Source: Stictocephala bisonia (taxonomy: Eukaryota > Arthropoda > Insecta > Hemiptera > Membracidae). From it: a DNA stretch of 64,000 bases. Made by a program: the position numbers and the translations under genes. The notes beneath the pieces are model-generated. The model was not told where the DNA came from. It did not search any database and saw nothing but the letters and a program-made list of their open reading frames with translations. Within the stretch, counting starts at the first letter, position 1. The number at the start of each line of letters is the position of its first letter. Of this stretch, positions 46,623 through 56,713 are shown piece by piece. The stretch is taken from positions 341,302 through 405,301 of the forward strand of contig JAQJVL010000738.1 in the NCBI GenBank assembly GCA_035578905.1, given 5' to 3'.

Positions 46623-48059
46623 TGTAACAGGTCCACCAAATTGATAGGCAAATTAATTAATTTAGATAAATAATAAATTATTATACAGAAGAAGAGGAAT
46701 TTATTTAATCAAAATAGATGGAGAAGTTTCAAATCATATTAGAGAATTATTGTGAGGAAAATAACCGTGGGACAGACGAGAGGCTCCAGCAATAAATCAC
46801 TGTAAACAGACCCTTTGTTCAACACAGGATGGGTGGGTCGAATTCCAAGAATTATCAAAACACATGGGAATATCTGAGACTAAACAGTCAGCAAGTTACG
46901 ACGTAGGAGCGTGAGACAAGCAGCGACTTGTCGGTTGGTTATTTTCCATTAAATCCCCTCCAGGTCACAAGTGACTGATGTGCAGTAGAGGAACTCAGAT
47001 GACGAGTTCTGAAACGAACCAATCAGAACGGGACATATCATTCCAAATTTGCCCGTAGGCCGCAGCAGCTGTCAAAACAGCCACATCGTGATATACCCAG
47101 AAGGGTCATAGTCGCGTACCCAAAAGAAAAAAGGCGGGAAACCGACTTCAACGGTTAAGAAACGTTCCTCACCCCAGTCCATCTCTGACGCCTAACTTAA
47201 CATGACCTACCGAACGAGTGACTTGTACACACCTCGTGGTATAATAACCGGTTTCAAAGTTTTAACGATGGTTTAAAGACAAAGGGCAAAGTGATTATTG
47301 TTACACTAACATTGTGCGTGTGAATTCAACATGTAATCAGTCTAAATTAAAATACGTGCTCGTGAAAATGTTGTGAAATCATCTATAACGAACGCTGAAC
47401 AGATAAGTTTAAATTAAGATTTATCATTAAGATTGTAATTGCAAATTTATCTTCACTAGATAGAATCATGATTTGATTTTAAAAAATATAATATAAGATC
47501 TTTTGTAAAGATTTTGAGTAAACTCAGTTTTAATTGAAAATATTCAATTAAAGAATGTAATAAAAAATAATTTTGTAAAAGAACTTTTGTTTTATTGCAT
47601 CATACAGTTTTCACCGAATTACCCTGAGAACGACCCTGAGAACAAAAATTAAGAGTTATCATGTTATAAAATAAAATAAATCAAATTTCTGCTACTTTTG
47701 TTTTTAAGAATCAAATATTGAATCAATGTGATACAATAACCTCCTCAAGGGAGCAAGTCACAAATATTTAATAAATAATTTGAAACAAAAAAAAAGAAAT
47801 AAATTAAAGAATTCTGATTTATTGAATATCATTATTTTAATTTAATCAATGGATTAAATTAAAATAAATAATGTAAATAATGTAACGAAAGTCAACGTTA
47901 CAGATTGACGCGACAGCGTGAGGCTTTGTTGTTGCAGATTTAATTAATTGATATAAGTGGTTGAAAATTTGCTTAATTATTACAGATTTAATAAGTTAAA
48001 AAGGCAAAACGTTACAGAATGGCGCTAGAACGTGAGGCGTCAAAAGTTTCAATGTTACA
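46623..48059 (+). repeat. 5' LTR (1,437 bp)
   Basis: It begins TGTAACAGG and ends AATGTTACA. A TATA-like box TATAATAA is at 47240. An AT-rich hairpin (ATTTTAATTTAATC and complement) is near 47835-47868. Two degenerate copies of the LTR-end-plus-primer-site junction lie in its last 170 bp. Confidence 0.92.
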
Positions 48060-48062
48060 GAA

Positions 48063-48081
48063 TGGCGCCCAACGTGGGGCT
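48063..48081 (+). other. Primer-binding site, tRNA-Lys(CTT)
   Basis: TGGCGCCCAACGTGGGGCT is complementary over 19 bases to the conserved 3' end of eukaryotic tRNA-Lys(CTT). It starts 3 bases after the LTR. Confidence 0.85.
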
Positions 48082-48382
48082 GTATGATGCAAATTTTAGG
48101 TTTTGATATTATTTAAAAAATACATGAAAATAATTGGTTAATAATTTATTAAAAAATCACAGCTTATGTGAAATTTCATGTCAAGTTGATTATAAAAAAA
48201 AAAAAAAAAATTTTTGTGATAGGCTGTATATCTTAGTAGTGAATTAAATATAGCTGAAATTATTTAAAATATAAGATAAAAGAAGCCTAGGAAAATATAT
48301 TTTAATTTCATAAAAATTTAATGAACAAAACAAAAAGATTCATAGGACATATTTTTCAATCATTAAATTTTACTAAAAAATC

Positions 48383-50113
48383 ATGGCTGATGTAGAAGTA
48401 GTCCAAAACTCGGAGCTTGACTCCGAGGACTCTGATACCTCTCTAAGCGTAATTAGGGAATCAAATTTGAATAAAAATAAAAAAACTGAAAACCATGATC
48501 TAGGAATAGACAGGGAAGATACTTTGTCTAGCATTATGGACATGTTAATAAAAATAAACACCAAACATGATAATCTAGAAACTCAACTGAACAAAATGAA
48601 CACTAAATATGATAATTTAGTAAAGATAAATAAGGAAACTAATACTAAATTAGAGGAAAATAATAAGAGACTAGATGCAGTAGAGGCTAAACTAGAAACT
48701 AAATTTGATGAAATCAGCCTCAGACTAGACCAAAATGAAGTTAAGATTAATGAAATAAACATTAACCTAGAAACTAAACTTAATGAAGTAAACAATGAGT
48801 TTAGAAGAGATATAAATCAACTTGAAAATAAAGTAGATAGACAGCTAGAACAAATTAAAACAAATTGCACTGAAGAAATTAAAGTTCAAGAAAACAAAAT
48901 CAGGGATGAAATGAACGATAGGGACAAAGAACAAATAGTAAAAATAAATGAGGTAGAAAATAAATTGAGTGAGATAAATAAAACACTGCTAGACAAGTAT
49001 ATTGAGCTAAATATTAAACTAACTAATGTGATTGTTGAAGTAGACAATCAAATGATCAAAGTAAATGACAAGATAGAAGAACAGATAGGTTATCTAAACA
49101 CTATCATAGACAATAAAATAGAAAGAGCTATCACCCTAAATAACACTAATCTAGAGGGTAAAATAAATGAGTTAAAAGATCATGTAGATAAAGAAATAAA
49201 AATAATCAGTGACCAAACTAAGAGAACTCAAATAAATAGAGACAGATCTGTTGTAAGAGACAGTAGTAATAATACACACATAGGTGAGGTAGACATATCA
49301 TTAAATAAAATCACTATTGATGATAATAAAAATAAGACTACACAAAACACTACAAATAATAAAACAATCTCTAGCACTAGTGCGGAATTGTATTTAGTAG
49401 ATTTCTACCCAGACTCAAACAAATGTCACCCAATGACATTTATTAAATTTGCTAAGAAGTTTGTAGATCTATCAGAGGATCAATGGGATTGTCAAATTCT
49501 ATTTCTTATGAAACACTTGAAAGGGGAGGCTAGTATATGGATTAGAAATAGACTTGACAAGTGGAACAACTTTCTTGAATTCGAAAGCGAATTTAGAAAT
49601 AAATATTGGGGAATAGACAAACAGAAAGAGTTTGAAAACAAATTAATGGGGGGTGGTACCTATGATGCTAACAGGGATGACATGGTAAATTACATTATGG
49701 AATACTACAACATATCATGTTTTCTAGATCATAAGCTGAGCATGACCACTTTTCTTAGTTTCATATCACGACACCTACCAATAGGGATTAGTGCATCAGT
49801 AGCGACAGCTAGTAACATACAAAACGGAGATGACCTAGAGACCTATTTGAAACAACTAAATCATGTAGGTAAAAGTCAGTTTGATTCCAATAAAAGACCA
49901 CAAAATAGATCATATGAAAACAATAATAAACAAGTAGTAGTCAATAATAACCATAGTGAGGTTAGAGAAAACCAAGAGGTTCCTAGACGTAGAGACAATG
50001 ACAGTAATAGAAGAGGGGGTTACAGAGGTAATTTTAGAGGGAATTACAGAGGCTCAAATAGAGGACAAAGCAGTAATTATCATCATAGCAGAGAAGATGT
50101 CAGAAATGAATGA
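48383..50113 (+). CDS. gag with coiled coil and RGG tail (gypsy element 2)
   Basis: This intact 576-residue frame starts at the first ATG of a long open frame about 300 bases past the primer site. Residues 45-285 are almost continuous heptads rich in Lys, Glu, Asn, Ile and Leu, a predicted long coiled coil. Residues 335-500 form the capsid-type gag domain (FIKFAKKF, LKGEASIWIRN, FESEFRNKYW). Residues 535-562 are an RGG/RG box (GGYRGNFRGNYRGSNRG), and there is no CCHC knuckle. The frame ends in TGA at 50111, and the same frame continues open into pol. The coiled coil suggests multimer assembly; the RGG tail probably binds RNA. Confidence 0.9.
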   Translation: MADVEVVQNSELDSEDSDTSLSVIRESNLNKNKKTENHDLGIDREDTLSSIMDMLIKINTKHDNLETQLNKMNTKYDNLVKINKETNTKLEENNKRLDAVEAKLETKFDEISLRLDQNEVKINEININLETKLNEVNNEFRRDINQLENKVDRQLEQIKTNCTEEIKVQENKIRDEMNDRDKEQIVKINEVENKLSEINKTLLDKYIELNIKLTNVIVEVDNQMIKVNDKIEEQIGYLNTIIDNKIERAITLNNTNLEGKINELKDHVDKEIKIISDQTKRTQINRDRSVVRDSSNNTHIGEVDISLNKITIDDNKNKTTQNTTNNKTISSTSAELYLVDFYPDSNKCHPMTFIKFAKKFVDLSEDQWDCQILFLMKHLKGEASIWIRNRLDKWNNFLEFESEFRNKYWGIDKQKEFENKLMGGGTYDANRDDMVNYIMEYYNISCFLDHKLSMTTFLSFISRHLPIGISASVATASNIQNGDDLETYLKQLNHVGKSQFDSNKRPQNRSYENNNKQVVVNNNHSEVRENQEVPRRRDNDSNRRGGYRGNFRGNYRGSNRGQSSNYHHSREDVRNE

Positions 50114-50119
50114 CAACTA
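50111..50119 (+). promoter_or_regulatory. Probable UGA readthrough site between gag and pol
   Basis: TGA CAA CTA fits the stop-CARYYA context known from tobacco mosaic virus-type readthrough. The frame is open on both sides: gag upstream, and 24 codons up to the pol ATG at 50186 downstream. Confidence 0.65.
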
Positions 50120-50185
50120 CAGCAAGGCGCAAACACAGGTAGGTCCAGAGAAAGTAAACAGTATCAATGTAACCTAGAACAAATA

Positions 50186-53100
50186 ATGGAGAAACCAATA
50201 TATTTAGATCATGAGCTAGCAGGTGATAGTCAATTAAGTAGGTTCGCTCAAAATATATTAAATAAGACTCCAGTATTTGTATTAAACAAAAGAAGAGTAG
50301 GACTGTGTGTAAGTGGCCAAAATATTCCTGAATTAAAAAATGAGTTTAATTTAAATAAGGATAACCTAAATGAAAAACTTCTCATTATGATAGGGACTAA
50401 TGACTTTTTACAAGAAATCCCAACCAAGTATATCATTAATGAATATAAAAGCATGATAGAAGAATTAGTTAGTTGGAAAAAAGAATTAATTCTGTTAACT
50501 TTACCACCAATACCAAGACTTGCTAAAAGTGATGCTTTCCATTTTCATAAACTAAATGTGTTTAATGATTTTATAACCTCTTTGAATAATGATAAAAACG
50601 TTAGGGTAATAAACATATCTAATGTTTTCATGGACACAGAATTTAAAAATAGATGCAACCTAGACTTGTTTGAAAAAGAGATTTTCTCAAGGGGCAGTAA
50701 AAGACCTGACCTTGTTCATTTAAATAAAAAGGGATTTTGCATTATGAAGGAAATAATAAATGACTTTGTGAAACAAATAAAATCAGAGCAAGAAAATAAA
50801 ATCCAAGTAAATACTAATGAAATATTTTTACATGGGGATTTAAATAGTGAACTAACCAATGAAAATAATTTTCATGAAATGCCTATTAAAGGGTTAACTC
50901 ACTTTCTTCCTGAAATAAATGTAAAAATAGGCCATAAAGAATACAGATGCATAGTAGACTCAGGATCAGAAGGGACAATAATTAGTCAGGACATTTATGA
51001 AGATATAAAAAATAATGTAGACTATCAAATACCCCAATTACCAGTTAGCAATTTACAAATAATAGGAGTAACTGGAATTAGATCAAAGAAAATAAATTAT
51101 CAAGTACAAATAGACTTTGAGATAAATAGTCAAATAGTTCCAATAACATGTCTAGTAGTGAAAGAAATTCAAGCAGGAATCATTTTAGGGTGTGACTGTT
51201 TCATTGAAAAGTTGGCTAAAATAGATTTTGAAAGAAAGTGCTTAGAACTTAAAATAGATGACAAGAAACTAGTAGTACCATTTGTACCAAGAAACAAATT
51301 AAACATGGTAAATGGACTAAGAATAATACAAGTAGGACATATTACTTGTTATGAAAGTGAAAGAAAATTAAATAACATAACCAATGAATTAATAAGTATT
51401 ATAAATAATGACCAGCTTGATAAAATATTTAAGTCAACAAATAATGAACAGATACACAATAACATGACAACAAATAGGAACATAATAATAAATAAAATAA
51501 ACATAAATAATCAAAGTGAAGTAAAAGAAATAGTAACGTCAGATATAATGAATAATGAAAACAACTTTGAAAAACAAATAAATACAAAAATACAAGAAAT
51601 AAGTAGTGAAACTAAATTTCAAAATAAAGAACAGGTTGAAATGTTAAAAAATGTTTTAATAAAAAATAAAGTAGTATTCTCAGATAATCCTGGTTGTATA
51701 AAAAACTATGTCGCTAAACTTAATGTTAAATGTGAAGTGCCGTTTATAGGAAAACCATATCCGGTACCTTTTAGTAAAAGAAAAGCAGTTGAAGCAGAAC
51801 TAGAAAGAATGCTAAATTTAAATGTAATAGAGCCATCAAGCAGTCCTTATTCAAATCCCTTGGTATGTGTTATAAAAAAAGACTTAACAATAAGAGCTTG
51901 TTTAGATAGCCGAAAACTAAATCAATACTTAATAGCAGACAGACAAAGTACCGAACTAACTGAAGAGATATTTCAAAAATTTATAGGAGCAAAGTATTTT
52001 ACAGTATTAGATTTATCACAAGGATTCTGGCAAGTGAAACTTGATCAAGAATCAAGAAAATATGTTGCTTTCACTTTTGGAGGAAAGAATTATCAGTTTA
52101 AAAGAGTTCCATTTGGACTTAAGGTAAGTACTGCACTCTTCACCAAGGCATTACAAAAAGTCTTAGGTAATGAATTTTCTGAATTTTTAACCCAATATGT
52201 GGATGATTTATTAATCACAAGTAATGACTCATTTGAACAACATATAGAACACATAGACAGAGTACTAACAAAGTTAAGAGAAGGAGGTGTTACCATTAAA
52301 CTTAAAAAATCAGAATTCCTAAAAAAGGAAGTTAAATTCTTAGGATTCATTCTAAGTGAAGAGGGAATAAGAATGGATGAAGAAAAAATGGAGAAAATAA
52401 GAAATTTTAGAACTCCAAGGGGATTGAAAGAATTGCAAAGTTTTCTGGGGCTATGTAACTATTATAGACAATTTCAAAAGGGTTATGCAAATCTAACTAG
52501 TAAATTTAGTCATATCCTTAGTTCTAAAAAAGCTTGGAAATGGGGTCCTAAAGAAAATGAGACTTTCAATGAAATAAAAAATGCATTTTTAAAGTCAGTA
52601 CTTTTACATCATCCTAATTGGGAGAAACCTTTTTACATAAACACAGATGCATCTGACATTTGTGTAGCAGCTGTCTTGTATCAGTTAAATGACAATGGTA
52701 ACGAAGAGGTAATTTATTTTGGAAGTAGGTCCTTGCTTGAGATAGAGAAATCTTACAGTGTAACAGAAAAGGAATTGTTAGCAATAGTGTTTGCATGTAA
52801 AAAGTTTAGGAGTTACTTGATAGGCCACTTTGAAATAATAATTAGATCTGATCATAGAGCTTTGTCATTTCTAAAGAGCTGTAAATTAACTCATGGTCGC
52901 TTACTAAGATGGAGTCTAGTGTTACAAGAATATAATTTGACTATTCAATATGTTAAAGGAAAAGAAAATATACCAGCAGACATACTTTCTAGAACAGACA
53001 ACAATGATTATCAAGAGAATAAAGATAAATATAACTTAAAAGTTTTAACAAATAAATTAAATGTAGATGTACCAGATAGAGTATTTAAAAACATGTTTAA

Positions 53101-53209
53101 AAATTTAGAGAAACACCAACAAGAAGATACATTTTATGGTAGGATATTAAAGAAACTTGAAGACAGCCAGGAAATAAAAATAAAAAAACAACTACTTAAC
53201 CCACAATAA
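50186..53209 (+). CDS. pol: SGNH hydrolase, protease, RT, RNase H (gypsy element 2)
   Basis: This 1,007-residue frame is in phase with gag. Residues 5-195 match an SGNH/GDSL hydrolase: block I GDS (S15), block II Gly (G44), block III GTND (N72) and block V DLVH (D175, H178). Residues 240-345 are a retropepsin with DSGSEGT (D258). RT spans about 470-760 with YVDDLL (D673, D674). RNase H spans about 815-945 (D821, then an EKELLAIVFA helix and SDHRAL), followed by ENIPADILSR. The frame ends before the integrase at a probable indel. The ATG at 50186 is only the first Met after the UGA; translation most likely enters from gag by readthrough. SGNH enzymes hydrolyse esters; the substrate here is unknown. 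Confidence 0.88.
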   Translation: MEKPIYLDHELAGDSQLSRFAQNILNKTPVFVLNKRRVGLCVSGQNIPELKNEFNLNKDNLNEKLLIMIGTNDFLQEIPTKYIINEYKSMIEELVSWKKELILLTLPPIPRLAKSDAFHFHKLNVFNDFITSLNNDKNVRVINISNVFMDTEFKNRCNLDLFEKEIFSRGSKRPDLVHLNKKGFCIMKEIINDFVKQIKSEQENKIQVNTNEIFLHGDLNSELTNENNFHEMPIKGLTHFLPEINVKIGHKEYRCIVDSGSEGTIISQDIYEDIKNNVDYQIPQLPVSNLQIIGVTGIRSKKINYQVQIDFEINSQIVPITCLVVKEIQAGIILGCDCFIEKLAKIDFERKCLELKIDDKKLVVPFVPRNKLNMVNGLRIIQVGHITCYESERKLNNITNELISIINNDQLDKIFKSTNNEQIHNNMTTNRNIIINKININNQSEVKEIVTSDIMNNENNFEKQINTKIQEISSETKFQNKEQVEMLKNVLIKNKVVFSDNPGCIKNYVAKLNVKCEVPFIGKPYPVPFSKRKAVEAELERMLNLNVIEPSSSPYSNPLVCVIKKDLTIRACLDSRKLNQYLIADRQSTELTEEIFQKFIGAKYFTVLDLSQGFWQVKLDQESRKYVAFTFGGKNYQFKRVPFGLKVSTALFTKALQKVLGNEFSEFLTQYVDDLLITSNDSFEQHIEHIDRVLTKLREGGVTIKLKKSEFLKKEVKFLGFILSEEGIRMDEEKMEKIRNFRTPRGLKELQSFLGLCNYYRQFQKGYANLTSKFSHILSSKKAWKWGPKENETFNEIKNAFLKSVLLHHPNWEKPFYINTDASDICVAAVLYQLNDNGNEEVIYFGSRSLLEIEKSYSVTEKELLAIVFACKKFRSYLIGHFEIIIRSDHRALSFLKSCKLTHGRLLRWSLVLQEYNLTIQYVKGKENIPADILSRTDNNDYQENKDKYNLKVLTNKLNVDVPDRVFKNMFKNLEKHQQEDTFYGRILKKLEDSQEIKIKKQLLNPQ

Positions 53210-54303
53210 CATACTTTTTTCAGAAATGTTCATTAGCGGGGGGTGAATATAGAATATGTATCCCAAACAAGCTGTTAAAAGATTTAATAGAAAAAACTCA
53301 TCTTAAATATGGACATTTAGGAGGGCATAAAATCTATACTATACTAAAGGAACATTGCATTTTTCAAAGATGGAGAAAACAATAAAGAAGCAACTACAAA
53401 GCTGTGACATATGTCAGAAAGCAAAGCCATCTAATAAAAAAACAGATAGGAAGTTTAAAGCCAATTATTCCTAATAAGGTCAAAGAATTAATTTCAGTAG
53501 ATTTAGTAGGAGAATTACCAACCAGTAGAGGGGGGGTAAAATATATTTTTGTTATAGTAGATGTATTCTCAAAATTTGTTAAACTATATCCAATAAAGAA
53601 GGCCAACACGAGGACACTATTAAATAAAATCATTAATGAATATATACCATTAGTAGGTAATATAGAATCAATTCTCAGTGACCACGGTACACAATTTACA
53701 AGCACACTCTGGTACAATACTCTACACAACAAAAACATTAAAACTATTCACAGCTCTGTATATCATCCACAGTCTAATCCAACTGAACGTGTAAATAGGG
53801 AAATAGGAAAGATATTGCGCATCTATTGTAATGAAAAACATACAGCTTGGGCAAACTTAATTGACTTTATAGAGCATTGTTTAAATCATTCTGTTCACGA
53901 TATAACAGAAGAAATACCATTTGAAATAATGTTTGGAAAAAAGTATGATAATATAATAAACAAGATAATCCAGTTTCCAGGAAATCACACATTTGATCAT
54001 GCACATAAAACTGTTCTGGTAAGAAACAAAATAAAAAATAAGGCACTCAAAAGGAAACAAAGACATGATAATAAAATAAAACCAATAACATATAAAGTAA
54101 ATGATCTTGTATTAGTAAAAACACATTTTCATTCAGATTTATTAGAGAAAAAGATAAAAAAGTTTTTTCTGTTATACAAGGGACCCTATAAAGTGACAGC
54201 CATTAAAATGGAAAATGCTTATGTAGTCAATGAAATAGACACAGGAGACATAATAGGAACATATAATGTAACACAACTTAAACAATATACACAAAAAGAA
54301 TAA
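53210..54303 (+). pseudogene. Integrase (gypsy element 2), frameshifted N-terminus
   Basis: The zinc domain is spread over two frames at 53225-53450 (HLKYGHLGGHKIY, then CDICQKAKPSN). The frame changes at A-rich stretches near 53378-53384 and 53441-53447, besides the one near 53205-53230. From 53404 a 299-residue frame gives the catalytic core with D33, D93 and E128 (DD34E) and the YKGPYKV (GPY/F) motif near residue 258. The integrase core itself is uninterrupted. Whether the three upstream breaks are real decay or assembly error cannot be told here. Confidence 0.85.
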
Positions 54304-55850
54304 TTAAACAACTTTTAATAAATATTCAACTCTAAAACAATTTAAAATATAAATTACTATTTAAATGAAAGAAAATTAGGAACAGCAAAATAAAAAATAA
54401 TGAATGACTAAAATAATATGATATTAATGACAACATATGAAATGTAGAGATATTGGATATATAGAAGTGTTTTGTATAAAATTGTGTTCTCAAGGTAAAA
54501 GAAACTTGATTATGTCCATATTTTAAATACAATAATGATAAAATTTGACATATATATTAGATGAAAATGTACGAAAATGTTCTAAAATATATTATTGTCA
54601 TAAACCCTGTATGTTCATATGAAAAATGATTCAAAGAATGATGATGATTAAGTTCACTTAAAATAAATAGGTGAAACATCTTGTAATATGTTGTGTAGTG
54701 ACTTGTTAATGTTGAAACAATGTCTGTATAACCTGTCAATGTTTATTCAAATAATAAGATGATATGACTCAAGGATATGTAACATCATGATAAAGTGAAT
54801 AATGTCTAATACAAGACTTTGTTTTTGTAACTCTTGTATGTAAATATTGAACATGATTTTTAAAGATACACGAGGCATGTAGTCTTATGAAACCAAGATG
54901 ATATAATGTCTATGTAAGAACAAAGATAAGGAGATGTAATTTATTATAAGGTTATATTACCATAATGTATCTATGATAATGTAATATGACTCAATGACAT
55001 ACTTTGAACATACTATTGTATGTAATCTGACAAACTTAAATGATTTATAATCATTTAAAGAATTTATAGAAGGTAAGCAGCCAGTGGTTAATAGTGATAC
55101 GATTCGATTCTAATTAAACCTTGCCACCTCCAAATTCTAAATTCTTTAACGCCAAGTACTCTGTTAACCACACAATGGCACAAGATATCAGCTTCGGGTG
55201 TTGGTCAGCCCTGACAACAGAGTCTAAAGACAAAAGCTTAAAGTGTTCTGCAGCATGGCAAGTCCCCATTTACAAAAGTCATGTTGCAGACACCAATAGA
55301 TTAGTAATTTAGAATATAACATTGATGAGGGTAATGGAAATAGTATAGATATGTAATTGTAATTTTTCTTAGTAAACTTTTATAATGTCATTGATGCAAA
55401 GTAACAGAAACTACCAATTGAAATAATTAAACTACAATTAAAGTAATAATCAGTTATACTAATATCAATAATAAATAACAAGAAATAATTATTGTAAAAC
55501 TTTTTGAATATGATGATTGTAATTAACTATAAATATATTAATTTAAAACATGCAATAATAACACCATTAATAAAACAACAAAAATAAATTAAGGTCAACA
55601 CATAATAATATACAACTTGAACATTAAAATAATCATAAATGCCAATCAACGTTGATGGACAAGGAGGAGCCAGGTTTTCCATTCATAAATGGACAAAAGC
55701 GGTGCACAAAGATCAGTAGCCTCAAGATGGTTCAACGGGCTGCTCGGACCTTCCCACCAGCAAGTCGTATGGATCAACCCTCTGCACAAATTCCTGGCAT
55801 CAAAACTTTCGGAAGTCGTCAAACAATAATCTAATCTACTAACCCAGCAA
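54304..55850 (+). other. Element 2 non-coding region, part 1
   Basis: This is AT-rich with no envelope-like frame, signal peptide or membrane segment. A 63-codon frame at 55121 resembles nothing. A GC-richer stretch (55640-55850) leads into the motif cluster. Confidence 0.6.
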
Positions 55851-55856
55851 CAGATG

Positions 55857-56713
55857 CGTGCAGTGACATCAGACCCCACTGGCGTAACAACAACTCCATG
55901 GTACGTGCAGTGACATGAGGCCCCACTGACGTAGCCACAACTCCATCATCAATCCAGAGGCACGTGCAGTGACATCGGACCCCACTGGCGTAGCAACTAC
56001 AACTCTTTTGATCCACCAGGATGTTATGGATTAAACATGAGCGGAACTCGTCGAACCATAAATGACTCTAGTTTAACAACTAATTCTTTTTCCGGAAGTA
56101 CGTGCAGTGACATCAGGCCCCACTGACGTAGCTACAACTCCATCATCAATCCAGAGGCACGTGCAGTGACATCAGGCCCCACTGGCGTAGCAACTACAAC
56201 TCCTTTGATGCAACAGGATGTCGTGGAACAACCATGCTCGGAGCAAGTCGAACTTTAATCAAACTACTGACGCAGCAACAATTATGATAGACGCCGTCGG
56301 ACCATAATTTAACTCCACTGGTGTAGCCACAACTCCATTACTATTCCAAGGTACGTGCAGTGACATGAGACCCCACTGACGTAGCAGCAGTTTCTTCAAT
56401 CTTCAAGAACCCTAATCCATACTTATGATCCAGGACACTATGGACTAACCATGATTGGAATTGATCGAACCATAAGTGATTCTAGTTTAACAGCTAATTC
56501 TTTCCAAAAGTACGTGCAGTGACATCGGACCCCACTGGCGTAACTTCGACTTCCCTCAATATTCCAAAATGGCACACTCTTGAATACCAAGGCGCTGTGA
56601 ATCAACAACTCCAGAAGCGCGTGCAGTGACATCAGGCCCCCACTGGGCGCAGCTACAAACCCATCACCAGACCAAAGTACGTGCAGTGACATCGGACCCC
56701 ACTGGCGGAGCAA
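55857..56713 (+). repeat. Nine copies of an approximately 34-bp motif
   Basis: CGTGCAGTGACATC followed by RGRCCCCACTGGCGTAGC starts at 55857, 55904, 55963, 56101, 56160, 56354, 56513, 56620 and 56680. A degenerate tenth lies near 56285. Spacings of 47-60 bases alternate with 107-194 bases. The block with copies 2-3 is itself duplicated as copies 4-5. The motif is far more conserved than the spacers. Confidence 0.9.

Noticed and set aside
55857..56713. CRISPR-like pattern of repeats with variable spacers
   Set aside because: The genome is eukaryotic, spacers vary from about 13 to 160 bases, and there are no cas genes. It is an internal part of a retroelement.
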